From JALHNI01 sp965229305 (lineage in GTDB: Bacteria; Acidobacteriota; Terriglobia; Bryobacterales; Bryobacteraceae), in NCBI GenBank assembly GCA_965229305.1, contig CBDDIZ010000028.1, positions 1 to 64,000 of the forward strand: 64,000 bases of DNA, given 5' to 3'. This document shows positions 16,951 to 25,395 of the stretch, piece by piece. Under the pieces are notes generated by a model. It was not told the DNA's origin. It was given only the letters and a program-made list of their open reading frames with translations, and ran no database searches. Positions within the stretch are counted from its first letter, which is position 1; each line of letters starts with the position of its first letter. A program made the translations under genes and the position numbers.

Positions 16951-17742
16951 ATGGCCGATCTCATTTCGCCACCGGCGCTGCCGACCGTTGAGTCGCCGGC
17001 GATTGCGGTGCGCGACCTTTACAAAACGTACGGCGACAAGCACGCCGTGAATGGACTGAACCTGACGGTCCCGCGGGGCTGCTTCTACGGCTTCCTCGGG
17101 CCCAATGGCGCCGGCAAGACGACGACCATCCGCATGCTGATGGGGCTAATCCCGCCCACCTCGGGCGAGATCCAGATCCTGGGCTTCGAGATGTCGCGCC
17201 AGTCGCTCGACATCCGCCGGCGCCTGGGTCTGGTGCCCGACGACACTCTACTTTTCGATCACCTGACCGGCGGCGAGTTCATCGAATTCGTCGGACGCCT
17301 GTACGGTCTCCCGCAGAGCGAAGCCCACGAACGCAGCGGCGAACTGCTCGCGCTCTTCGAACTGGACGGCGCTGGCCGCAAACTGATCGCCGAATACTCC
17401 AAGGGCATGCGCAAGCGCTGCGCGATGGCCGCGGCCCTGATCCACCGCCCGCAACTTTTCCTGATGGACGAGCCCTTCGAAGGTGTCGATGCGGTCGGCG
17501 CGCGGCTGATGAAGAACATTCTGATCGAGCAGGTACGCCGGGGGGCGACGATCTTTCTCACCAGCCATGTGCTCGACGTGGTGGAACGCCTCTGCGACCG
17601 GGTGGCGATTATCCATGAGGGGCGCCTGGTGCGCGAAGGGTCAATGGAAGAATTACGCGAGGGGCGCGAAACGCTGGAAGAGCTGTTCGTGCGCACCGTG
17701 GGCGGGGCGCCGTCGACGGAAAATCTCGAGTGGCTGGCCTGA
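16951..17742 (+). CDS. ABC transporter ATP-binding protein
   Basis: A 263-residue ATPase of the ABC-2 export type. Walker A is GPNGAGKTTTIRML near residue 50, the signature is YSKGMRKRCAMAAALIHRPQ (SKGM instead of the usual SGGQ), Walker B is LFLMDEPFEGVDAVG and the H-loop lies in FLTSHVLDVVERLCD. The stop overlaps the permease ATG by one base (TGATG), so the two are translationally coupled. The exporter leads a plus-strand run of envelope genes, and its cargo could be a surface glycan or lipid (inference). Confidence 0.92.
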   Translation: MADLISPPALPTVESPAIAVRDLYKTYGDKHAVNGLNLTVPRGCFYGFLGPNGAGKTTTIRMLMGLIPPTSGEIQILGFEMSRQSLDIRRRLGLVPDDTLLFDHLTGGEFIEFVGRLYGLPQSEAHERSGELLALFELDGAGRKLIAEYSKGMRKRCAMAAALIHRPQLFLMDEPFEGVDAVGARLMKNILIEQVRRGATIFLTSHVLDVVERLCDRVAIIHEGRLVREGSMEELREGRETLEELFVRTVGGAPSTENLEWLA

Positions 17743-19352
17743 TGCCCGCCAAGGCGCTGCGGGCGGTCTGGTGGGCTCAGTGGCGCATCTTGTGGAACTT
17801 CTATCCGCGCTCGGGTAAGGTTGCTTCGGCCTTTGCCACTCTATTGACGCTCTTCTGGTACGCGCTCTGGACGGCGCTCGCGGTATTCATCGCCGGCGTG
17901 CTGCGCCGTCCGGACCCCACCTTGAACCTTGGCAACATCCTGCCCAATGGCCTGTTGCTGGTCTTCGTCTATTGGCAGCTGGTGCCCCTGATTCTAGTCT
18001 CGAGCGGCATGTCGCTCGACATGCGGCGGCTGGCGATGTATCCCATCTCCGAGAGCGAACTGTTCTGGATGGACGTCTTGCTGCGCATCACCACCAGTCT
18101 CGAGATGCTGATCGTCATTGCTGGCGCCGGCATCGGCTTGTGGCTAAATCCGCAAGGCCCCACGTGGGGCTTGCTGAGCCTGCCGGTCTTCGTTCTGCTG
18201 AATCTGCTGGTGGGCGTGGCCGTGAAGGACCTGCTGACACGGCTGCTGGCCCAGCGCGGCTGGCGGGAAGTCGTGGTGCTCCTGTTTGTGTCGCTGGCGG
18301 CGCTGCCGCAGTACGTGGGCGCGTTCGGGATGCCGGGCTGGGTGAAGGGGCTGATCAAGATGGCGCCGCCCGCCTGGCTGCCCTGGTCCGCCGCGGGGAG
18401 CATGCTGCTGGGCTCGCCGCTGGCGGTGCCCTTGGGGACGCTGCTCGCGTGGCTGGGGGGCGCTTATCTGTTCGGACGGTGGCAGTTCGCCCGCAGTCTG
18501 CGCTTTGACCGGGACGAGTCGCGCGCCGTGGAAGAGGTGGGCGAGCGCAGCGGCCTGATGGAGCGTTTCTACCGCCTGCCTCGGCACTTGTGGCGCGATC
18601 CGCTGGCGGCGATTCTCGAAAAGGAGCTGCGCTTCCTGAGCCGCGCGCCGCGCTTCCGGCTGGTATTTCTCATGGGCTTCTCCTTCGGGCTGATGATCTG
18701 GCTGCCGATCGCGCTGGGGCGGATGAGCCCGGGCCGGCCGGGCTTTCTCACCAACAACTTCCTCACCGTGGTCTGCATCTATGCGCTGACCTTGCTGGCG
18801 GAGGTGGCGTTCTGGAATCACCTGGGGTTCGACCGGCTGGCGGCACAATTGTACTTCCTGGCGCCCGTGCCTTACCGGACGGTGATCATCGCCAAGAACC
18901 TGGCGGGGCTCGCGTTTCTGCTCCTGGAACTCGCGGCGATCTTCGTGGTGATGATCGGGCTTAGGCTGCCACTGACGGTTGGTCAATTTGGTGAGGCCTT
19001 GGCCGTCACCCTGGTGTTGGGGCTTTTTCTGGCCTCAGTGGGTAATGCCGGCTCCACGCTCTACCCGCGCCCGATCGACCCGAGCCAATCGTGGCGATCG
19101 AGTTCGGCGGGCCGCTTCCATACACTCCTGTTGCTGTTCTACCCGCTGGCCTCAGCGCCGATTCTGCTGGCTTACGGGGCGCGGCACTTAACCGGCAGCT
19201 CGCTCGCGTTCTACGGGGTGTTGCTCATCGGCGTGGGGATCGGGTATGCCGTGTATCAGGCGGTACTGGAATTTGCGGCCAACCGGGCGGAACGGGATCG
19301 CGAAAAGATTGTGGCGGCCCTGTCAGCGTCAGCCGGTCCGGTAGCGTCCTAA
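17742..19352 (+). CDS. ABC transporter permease, large polytopic protein
   Basis: The roughly 536-residue protein has about 10-12 hydrophobic segments spread through its length, including VASAFATLLTLFWYALWTAL, GLLLVFVYWQLVPLILVSSG, LTLLAEVAFWNHLGFDRLAA and LVLGLFLASVGNAG. It has no recognisable enzyme motif and is coupled to the ATPase by a 1-nt overlap, so it is the membrane partner. ATG 17742 is preferred over the GTG at 17730. The fold is like ABC-2 type permeases of roughly double the usual length, suggesting two permease halves fused. Confidence 0.87.
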   Translation: MPAKALRAVWWAQWRILWNFYPRSGKVASAFATLLTLFWYALWTALAVFIAGVLRRPDPTLNLGNILPNGLLLVFVYWQLVPLILVSSGMSLDMRRLAMYPISESELFWMDVLLRITTSLEMLIVIAGAGIGLWLNPQGPTWGLLSLPVFVLLNLLVGVAVKDLLTRLLAQRGWREVVVLLFVSLAALPQYVGAFGMPGWVKGLIKMAPPAWLPWSAAGSMLLGSPLAVPLGTLLAWLGGAYLFGRWQFARSLRFDRDESRAVEEVGERSGLMERFYRLPRHLWRDPLAAILEKELRFLSRAPRFRLVFLMGFSFGLMIWLPIALGRMSPGRPGFLTNNFLTVVCIYALTLLAEVAFWNHLGFDRLAAQLYFLAPVPYRTVIIAKNLAGLAFLLLELAAIFVVMIGLRLPLTVGQFGEALAVTLVLGLFLASVGNAGSTLYPRPIDPSQSWRSSSAGRFHTLLLLFYPLASAPILLAYGARHLTGSSLAFYGVLLIGVGIGYAVYQAVLEFAANRAERDREKIVAALSASAGPVAS

Positions 19353-19370
19353 ACTGTTGAGAGCTATCGC

Positions 19371-20117
19371 GTGAAGATCTCCGCCGCCATCATCACCTTA
19401 AATGAGGAGCGCAACATCGCCCGAGCGATGGAGAGCCTGCGTTGCTGCGAAGAGATTGTGGTGGTGGATAGCGGCTCCACGGACCGTACCTGCGACATCG
19501 CCGCCAACCTTGGCGCGCGCGTGATCGAGCATCCCTTCAGCGGATACGCCAGCCAGAAGAACTACGCCGTCTCGGTTTGCGAGAACGAATGGGTACTTTC
19601 CATCGACGCCGATGAGGCGCTATCGGAATCGCTCGAAGCGGAGATCTGGCAATTGAAGAAGGCCCAGCCCCAGCACCACGGCTACACCATGCCGCGGATG
19701 GCGCAGTATCTGGGACGCTGGATTCTGCACTCGGGCTGGTATCCGGACCGCAAGGTACGCCTGTTCGATCGCCGGCACGCGCAATGGCGCGGCGACTTTG
19801 TCCACGAGAGCGTGGGGGTGGAAGGGACGGTGGGGCACCTGGAAGGCAACTTGTTGCACTTTACCTGTGACTCACTTTCCGAACACATGCGCACCATGGA
19901 CCGTTACACCACGCTCGCCGCCGAGCAGGTGGTCCATGCGAAACGCTCCGTGGGTTACCGTCATCTGGTGGCTGATCCGCTGTGGACTTTCTTCAAGACG
20001 TATGTGCTTCAGCGCGGCTTTCTGGATGGTCCGGAGGGCTTGGCCATTGCCTACATGGCGGCTCATTATACGTTTTTGAAATATGCGAAGGCTCGCTTCA
20101 TGAGCCCGTCACGGTAA
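19371..20117 (+). CDS. GT2 family glycosyltransferase (WaaE/KdtX-like)
   Basis: This 248-residue enzyme has the GT-A fold and resembles lipopolysaccharide core beta-glycosyltransferases. MKISAAIITLNEERNIARAM opens the nucleotide-binding region, VVVDSGSTDRTCDIAANLGA carries the first Asp motif, WVLSIDADEALSESLEAEIW the DxD-type motif, and FDRRHAQWRGDFVHESVGVE the family's His-containing acceptor region. It starts at GTG 19371, 18 nt after the ABC permease and 3 nt before the GT4 gene. Together with them it suggests a surface glycolipid assembly operon. Confidence 0.88.
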   Translation: MKISAAIITLNEERNIARAMESLRCCEEIVVVDSGSTDRTCDIAANLGARVIEHPFSGYASQKNYAVSVCENEWVLSIDADEALSESLEAEIWQLKKAQPQHHGYTMPRMAQYLGRWILHSGWYPDRKVRLFDRRHAQWRGDFVHESVGVEGTVGHLEGNLLHFTCDSLSEHMRTMDRYTTLAAEQVVHAKRSVGYRHLVADPLWTFFKTYVLQRGFLDGPEGLAIAYMAAHYTFLKYAKARFMSPSR

Positions 20118-20120
20118 CGC

Positions 20121-20996
20121 ATGCGAATCCTCCACGTCGATACCGGACGCGACTTGCGCGGGGGCCAGATTCAGGCCCTGCTACTCATCCGCGGACTGCT
20201 GGCGGCGGGGCATGATTGCCGCATCTACGCGCCCCCAGAATCGCCGCTGCATGCGCAGGACCTGCCCAGCGCGCCGCTCTCTTCGCTGCGCCGGCACGCC
20301 AAGGAAGCTGATCTGCTGCACGCGCACGATTCGCGTTCGCATTCCTATTGCTTGTTTCTCGGGCCGCGGATTGTGGTCTCGCGGAGAGTCGCGTTTGAGC
20401 GTCAGCCCAACTTTATCTCGCGTTGGAAGTACCGGCGAGCGCACCGTTTCCTGGCCGTCTCGGAGCATGTGGAACGGCTGCTGATCAAAGAAGGGGTCGA
20501 CCCGTGGCGCATCGGCGTGGTGCCGGACGGCACCCCGCTGTTGCCCGAATCGAGCCACGAGCCGGGCCGGGTGGTGACGCTGGGTTCCCCCGATCCACGC
20601 AAGGGCGGGGAACTGATCGAGCAGACCGAAGCGAAGCTGGGGCAGCTGATTCACCGGTCCACGGATCTGGCGGCGGACCTCGCCACGGCTAGCGTTTTCG
20701 TCTATGCGAGCGATATGGAAGGTCTGGGGTCGGCCGCCCTATTGGCGCAATCGGCCGGGGTGCCGGTGGTGGCGAGCCGCGTGGGGGGGCTGCCGGAGGC
20801 GGTACTGGAAGGAGAGACAGGCTTGCTGGTGGACCAGACAGCTGAGGCGTTTGCGGAGGCGATCGGCGGTCTGTTGGCCGCACCCGAACGCGCGCGGGCG
20901 CTGGGCCAAGCGGGCCGGCAGCGAGTAGCCGAGCACTTCAGCGTGGAGCGGCTGATCGCGCGTACACTCGAAGAGTACGAACGTGCCCTCGCATGA
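20121..20996 (+). CDS. Short GT4-like glycosyltransferase with altered EX7E motif
   Basis: A GT-B fold retaining transferase of 291 residues, shorter than the typical ~370. The N-terminal Rossmann half starts MRILHVDTGRDLRGGQIQAL; the acceptor-side part has LHAHDSRSHSYC. The C-terminal donor half carries ASDMEGLGSAALLAQSAGVP and ASRVGGLPEAVLEGETGLLV. In the EX7E motif the first Glu is present (EGLG) but the second position is Leu instead of Glu, which usually binds the nucleotide-sugar. The protein is otherwise family-like. Its stop overlaps the prepilin peptidase ATG. Confidence 0.85.
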   Translation: MRILHVDTGRDLRGGQIQALLLIRGLLAAGHDCRIYAPPESPLHAQDLPSAPLSSLRRHAKEADLLHAHDSRSHSYCLFLGPRIVVSRRVAFERQPNFISRWKYRRAHRFLAVSEHVERLLIKEGVDPWRIGVVPDGTPLLPESSHEPGRVVTLGSPDPRKGGELIEQTEAKLGQLIHRSTDLAADLATASVFVYASDMEGLGSAALLAQSAGVPVVASRVGGLPEAVLEGETGLLVDQTAEAFAEAIGGLLAAPERARALGQAGRQRVAEHFSVERLIARTLEEYERALA

Positions 20997-21799
20997 TCCA
21001 ACCTGACGTCTTTCTTGCTGCCGTGGCCGGCTTGCTGATCGGCAGCTTCCTCAATGTCTGCATCCATCGTTGGATTCACGATCAGTCGGTAGTGACGCCG
21101 CGCTCGCGCTGCCCGAAGTGCGAAAAGCAGATCGCCTGGTACGACAACATTCCGTTGCTGAGCTATGTGCTGCTGAAAGGGCGTTGCCGGGCTTGCGGCG
21201 CCGGGATTTCGATTCGCTATCCACTCGTGGAGCTATTGACGGCGGTTTGTTTTGCGTCGGCGGTCTGGCAGTTGGGCGTCACGGCGGATGCAGCGAAACT
21301 CTGCGTCTACAGCGCGCTGGTGGTGGGGTGCATCTTTGCCGACTTCGCCGAGCGGATTCTGCCGGATGAGTTCACCCTGGGCGGGGCCGTGATCGGACTG
21401 GTATTTGCGGCCTTCCTGTATCTGCCCCAGGGTCTACCAAGCTTGTTTCTTCCGATGACCTGGCCGGAGCCGGTGCGTTCGGTGATTGAGGCACTGTTCG
21501 GCGGCGGCTTTCCGTCGCTTTCCATCTTCATTGTGGGAGAACTCTACTACTGGCTGCGGAAGAAAGACGGGCTCGGCTTGGGCGACGTGAAGATGATCGC
21601 GATGATGGGAACTTTCTACGGTTTGGGCCCCACGCTGTTGGCTTTACTCGCTGGCTCTCTGGGAGGATCCATCATCAGCCTGGCGTTCCTTTACCTGGCG
21701 AAGAAGGATTCGGGTAGCTATGAACTGCCATTCGGTTCGTTCCTGGGCATTGCGTCCTTGCTGCTGGTGCACGGGCAACGTTTCGCGCCGGGCGGGTGA
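20993..21799 (+). CDS. pilD: Type IV prepilin peptidase/N-methyltransferase
   Basis: This membrane aspartic protease removes the short leader of type IV pilins and type II pseudopilins and methylates the new N-terminus. The N-terminal cytoplasmic loop holds the four-Cys zinc motif (CPKC ... CRAC). The catalytic Asp pair is expected in FADFAERILPDEFTLGG and in GLGDVKMIAMMG, the latter being the classical GxGD motif. Some eight hydrophobic segments surround them in a 268-residue protein of normal length. No pilin genes are in the window. The ATG overlaps the GT4 stop by 4 nt. Confidence 0.95.
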   Translation: MIQPDVFLAAVAGLLIGSFLNVCIHRWIHDQSVVTPRSRCPKCEKQIAWYDNIPLLSYVLLKGRCRACGAGISIRYPLVELLTAVCFASAVWQLGVTADAAKLCVYSALVVGCIFADFAERILPDEFTLGGAVIGLVFAAFLYLPQGLPSLFLPMTWPEPVRSVIEALFGGGFPSLSIFIVGELYYWLRKKDGLGLGDVKMIAMMGTFYGLGPTLLALLAGSLGGSIISLAFLYLAKKDSGSYELPFGSFLGIASLLLVHGQRFAPGG

Positions 21800-21813
21800 T
21801 TCCTTAGTACACT

Positions 21814-22656
21814 GTGAAAGTTACGATGCAAGAGTTGTGGAAGGTTCTCGAACCGGGAACCGAAGATTGGACGCTCGCTCGTCAGATTGACGACTCCCGG
21901 CTGCCTGCTCACGTGGCCATCATCATGGATGGCAACGGACGTTGGGCCAAGCGGCGGTTCTTGCCGCGCGTGGCCGGGCATAAAGCGGGGGTCGATTCGG
22001 TTCGCGCGGTGATGGAAACCGCCGCCCGCCTGCGCATCGAGGCTCTCACCCTCTACGCCTTTTCGACCGAGAACTGGAAGCGGCCGAAATCGGAAATCGA
22101 CACGCTCTTCCGTTTGCTGCGCTTCTTTCTGCGCCAGGAACTGACGACGATGATGGAGCAGAACATCCAGTTGAACGCGATCGGCCGCATTGAGGAACTC
22201 CCCGGGCCGGCGCGGGATGAACTGCACCGAGTGATCGCCTTGACGTCGGGGAATACGGGCTTGAAAGTAAATCTGGCGCTCAACTACAGCGGCCGGGGTG
22301 ACATGGTGGACGCCGTCAACCGGCTGATTGAAGAGGCGCGGGCCGAAGGCCGGCTGGGCGCGCTCGAAGTGTCCGAGGAGATGATGGACCGAGCCGTTTC
22401 GACCGCCGGGCTGCCCGATCCGGACCTCTTGATTCGCACCTCCGGCGAAATGCGGATCAGTAATTTTCTCCTGTGGCAGATTGCCTACGCCGAAATCTAC
22501 GTGACGGACACCTATTGGCCCGACTTCCGCCGGACCGATCTGCTGCGCGCCATTATCGACTACCAGAAGAGGGACCGCCGATTCGGCGGGCTTTCCGCGC
22601 TTGAACGCTCGCATTCCGAGGAATCCGCCGCGGAGATCGCCGTGCCCGCGCGCTAA
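21814..22656 (+). CDS. uppS: Undecaprenyl diphosphate synthase (cis-prenyltransferase)
   Basis: UppS condenses isopentenyl diphosphate with farnesyl diphosphate to C55 diphosphate, the lipid carrier of peptidoglycan and O-antigen. The protein (280 residues from GTG; ATG 21826 is another possible start) carries the signature AIIMDGNGRWAKRRFLPRVA, GHKAGVDSVRAVMETAARLR, LYAFSTENWKRPKSEID, and the C-terminal DLLIRTSGEMRISNFLLWQ with AEIYVTDTYWPDF. A 25-residue N-terminal extension precedes the core. It is followed 3 nt later by cdsA, the standard gene order. Confidence 0.97.
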   Translation: MKVTMQELWKVLEPGTEDWTLARQIDDSRLPAHVAIIMDGNGRWAKRRFLPRVAGHKAGVDSVRAVMETAARLRIEALTLYAFSTENWKRPKSEIDTLFRLLRFFLRQELTTMMEQNIQLNAIGRIEELPGPARDELHRVIALTSGNTGLKVNLALNYSGRGDMVDAVNRLIEEARAEGRLGALEVSEEMMDRAVSTAGLPDPDLLIRTSGEMRISNFLLWQIAYAEIYVTDTYWPDFRRTDLLRAIIDYQKRDRRFGGLSALERSHSEESAAEIAVPAR

Positions 22657-22659
22657 TCC

Positions 22660-23427
22660 ATGAAGCGAGTGCTGACAGCCGCCGTGCTGATTCCGGCGGT
22701 GCTGGGAATTATCTTCCTGGCGCCACCCGAGCTCGCGTTTGCCTTTCTGTTCGTCATTGCCGCCCTTTGTTATCACGAGTACCTGGCGCTCGTGAGAGCA
22801 ATGAACCTGCCGACTTTTGCCCCGATCGGTTACGCCTGCGGGCTGGTGCTGATGCTAGCGCCTGGCGCGGGACTCTTGGCGGCCACGCTGCTGGTGTTGC
22901 TGGCGATGACGATGGCGCTGCGCACGGACGATTTGTCGCGCGCGATGGCAGCGGCCGGGGCCCTGGCGTTGGGCGTGCTGTACGTTTTTGGCGCCTGGCG
23001 CACCGCGATCGACCTGGGCCAACTGAGCCCCTACTGGCTGCTCATGGCGTGTGCTATCAACTGGGTGGGCGATACGGCCGCCATGGTGGTGGGCAAGACC
23101 ATGGGCAAGAACAAGCTTGCGCCTGTGATCTCACCCGGCAAAACCTGGGAGGGCGCCATTGCGTCGGTGGTGGCCGGGACAGTATTCGGCGTTTTCTTTA
23201 TCGCCTGGGCGATTCCGGCATTTCCGTGGTGGAAGACGGCAGTGCTGGCCGCGGCGGGCAACATCGCCGGCCAGTTCGGTGACCTGGCGGAATCTGCCCT
23301 AAAGCGCGGCGCACACGTGAAGGACTCCGGATCCATGCTCCCCGGACACGGCGGATGGCTCGACCGCGTCGACTCCACCCTCTTCGCCATGCCTATGGTG
23401 CGTCTGCTGCTGACTCCCTGGCTATAG
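22660..23427 (+). CDS. cdsA: Phosphatidate cytidylyltransferase
   Basis: CdsA makes CDP-diacylglycerol from phosphatidate and CTP, the branch point of phospholipid synthesis. The 255-residue polytopic protein has about seven to eight hydrophobic segments and the C-terminal signature SALKRGAHVKDSGSMLPGHG followed by GWLDRVDST, with the conserved Lys-Arg, Lys-Asp, Pro-Gly-His-Gly and Asp-Arg-x-Asp. It follows uppS by 3 nt and closes the plus-strand envelope run. Confidence 0.96.
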   Translation: MKRVLTAAVLIPAVLGIIFLAPPELAFAFLFVIAALCYHEYLALVRAMNLPTFAPIGYACGLVLMLAPGAGLLAATLLVLLAMTMALRTDDLSRAMAAAGALALGVLYVFGAWRTAIDLGQLSPYWLLMACAINWVGDTAAMVVGKTMGKNKLAPVISPGKTWEGAIASVVAGTVFGVFFIAWAIPAFPWWKTAVLAAAGNIAGQFGDLAESALKRGAHVKDSGSMLPGHGGWLDRVDSTLFAMPMVRLLLTPWL

Positions 23428-23716
23428 ATCGCCTCGTCAGCGCCGCTACGGTGCGCTTGGGCTTGGTTCGCAGGGGCCGCCTTGCCCGCAGCGAGTGTCC
23501 GTTTGTGGGATTGGCTTCGATTGGATAATTGCGGACATTGGTAATCGCGCCCGCGCGGGCGGGGGTGGAATGGAAGTTTGCTGCTGACCGGTGATTCGCA
23601 GCGGTCGGTCGTGATGCTCCATCAGCGCAAGAGACGGGCGCGAGAAGGCGGCACGATGCCCTCCTGAATTGCCGCGCGGGAGTTGATAGACTAACCCGAC
23701 ATTCGAGGTGAATGAC
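23428..23716. other. Intergenic region, about 290 bp, with one GC palindrome
   Basis: Between cdsA and the GH51 gene I see no convincing coding frame. It contains a perfect 12-bp palindrome at 23549-23560 (GCCCGCGCGGGC) but no following T run, so it is not a standard terminator. A candidate ribosome-binding site (GAGGTG) precedes the GH51 ATG at 23717. The promoter of that gene is presumably here, but no clear -35/-10 pair can be called. Confidence 0.5.
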
Positions 23717-25357
23717 ATGGCTGCCGATCGTCGTGACTTTTTACGTACCCTGACCGCTTCGAGCGCCGCGCTGGCCGCGGGCTCCTGGCTGACGCCTTTG
23801 GGATATAGCCAGACCCGCGGGACAGCCCGAACCGTGATCCATCAGGCACGACACAAAGGCGCGATGGACCGGCGCGTGCTGGGCGCGTTTCTTGAGCATT
23901 TGGGACGCGCGGTATACGAAGGCGTCTATGATCCAAAGTCGCCGCTGGCTGATGCGAATGGCTTCCGCCAGGACGTGCTCGCCGAGGTGAAGGGGCTCAA
24001 GGTGCCGATCATGCGGTACCCGGGCGGGAACTTTGTTTCGGGCTACAACTGGCTGGACGGGGTGGGGCCGAAGAACCAACGGCCGACGTTACTGGAGCGC
24101 GCGTGGAACTCACTCGAGACGAATCAATTCGGGACCAACGAGTTTATTCAGTGGGCGAAGCTGGTGGGGACCGAGCCGCTACTGGGGGGAAATTTCGGGA
24201 CCAGCACAGTGGCCGAGCAAGTGGCGTATGTCGAGTACTGTAATCTGGACCGCGGGACTAAGTGGAGCGATCTGCGGAGGTCGCATGGGTTTGAGCAGCC
24301 GCACGGGGTGAAGTATTGGTGCTTGGGAAATGAGATGGACGGGCCGTGGCAGATCGGCACGATGCCGGCGCGCGATTACGGACGGAAAGCACGCGATGCG
24401 GCGCAGCAGTTCCGGGTGATCGACCGCGGGCTGCAGTTGATTGCCTGCGGCTCGTCAGGCAGTTCGATGCCCAACTACATGATCTGGGACCGCGAGGTCT
24501 TGGAGGAGTGTTATGACCAGGTGGACGCCATCTCGCTGCATAACTATTACGGCAACACGCAGGCGATGACCGGCAACAGCTTGCCGCGCTACCTGGCCGC
24601 GAACCTCGACATGGAGCGCCAGATTCACGAGATCGCGGCGGTGTGCGATTACGTGCAGGGCGTGAAGAAGTCGCCGAAACGGCTGTGGCTGTCGTTTGAC
24701 GAATGGAATGTGTGGTACCGGGCGCGGAGCGGAGACCATGTGAACGGCCGGCGCCAAGCCGCGCCGCATCTGTTGGAGGAGCAGTACAACCTGGAGGACG
24801 CGCTAGTGGTGGGCGGCTTTGTGAACACGCTGCTGCGGCAATCTGACCGGGTGCGCTTAGGCTGCATCGCTCAGATTGTCAACGTGATCGCGCCGCTGAT
24901 GACGAATGCGGAGAAGACGATCCGACAGACGATCTACTATCCGTATGCCTGGGGGCTGCAATACGCGCACGGGCGAGTGCTGGACCTGCAGGTGGAGTGC
25001 GAGACGTATCCGATTCGGGGAGAAGGGCTGCGGCCGGATCTGGCGCGGAATGCACAGGTGCCGTTCCTGGACGTGGTGGCGACGCATGATCCGGCGAACG
25101 GGCAGGTGGCACTTTTCATGCTCAATCGCGACCCCGGCGCCGAGCGCGATCTCACGATCACCTGGCAATCGCCCACCCCCACCCGGGTGCTGGCTTGCCA
25201 AACGCTGACTGGCAGCGACATGAAGGCCTCGAATACTTTCGAGCGGCCGAATCAGGTGGTGCCGCGGAAGTTGGATGCACCGCAGGCGGGGCCGTCGATG
25301 ACGTTTCGGCTGCCGGCTGGTTCGTATACTGTGGCGCATTTGGCGGTGGGTGGATAG
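23717..25357 (+). CDS. GH51 alpha-L-arabinofuranosidase, Tat-exported
   Basis: GH51 enzymes release terminal arabinofuranosyl residues from hemicellulose. Residues 1-33 form a Tat leader with RRDFLRTLTASSAALAAGSW. The catalytic domain has the general acid Glu206 in WCLGNEMDGPW and the nucleophile Glu329 in LSFDEWNVWY, the pattern expected of clan GH-A. A C-terminal beta-sandwich (DPGAERDLTITWQSP region) follows. The start at ATG 23717 is chosen because it follows a GAGGTG ribosome-binding site by 7 nt and yields the shortest sensible Tat leader. It is convergent with the LACTB-like gene. Confidence 0.93.
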   Translation: MAADRRDFLRTLTASSAALAAGSWLTPLGYSQTRGTARTVIHQARHKGAMDRRVLGAFLEHLGRAVYEGVYDPKSPLADANGFRQDVLAEVKGLKVPIMRYPGGNFVSGYNWLDGVGPKNQRPTLLERAWNSLETNQFGTNEFIQWAKLVGTEPLLGGNFGTSTVAEQVAYVEYCNLDRGTKWSDLRRSHGFEQPHGVKYWCLGNEMDGPWQIGTMPARDYGRKARDAAQQFRVIDRGLQLIACGSSGSSMPNYMIWDREVLEECYDQVDAISLHNYYGNTQAMTGNSLPRYLAANLDMERQIHEIAAVCDYVQGVKKSPKRLWLSFDEWNVWYRARSGDHVNGRRQAAPHLLEEQYNLEDALVVGGFVNTLLRQSDRVRLGCIAQIVNVIAPLMTNAEKTIRQTIYYPYAWGLQYAHGRVLDLQVECETYPIRGEGLRPDLARNAQVPFLDVVATHDPANGQVALFMLNRDPGAERDLTITWQSPTPTRVLACQTLTGSDMKASNTFERPNQVVPRKLDAPQAGPSMTFRLPAGSYTVAHLAVGG

Positions 25358-25395
25358 CGGCAGTTCGGGTAGACGCGGCCTCAGACGGCCGAGCG

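Noticed and set aside
16903..17043. N-terminal extension of the HDOD protein to 17043
   Set aside because: It would overlap the ABC ATPase gene on the other strand and is Arg-rich shadow sequence; the HDOD domain begins well after the chosen start.
23549..23560. GC palindrome as a Rho-independent terminator after cdsA
   Set aside because: There is no T run after it and no loop, so it does not meet the usual pattern.
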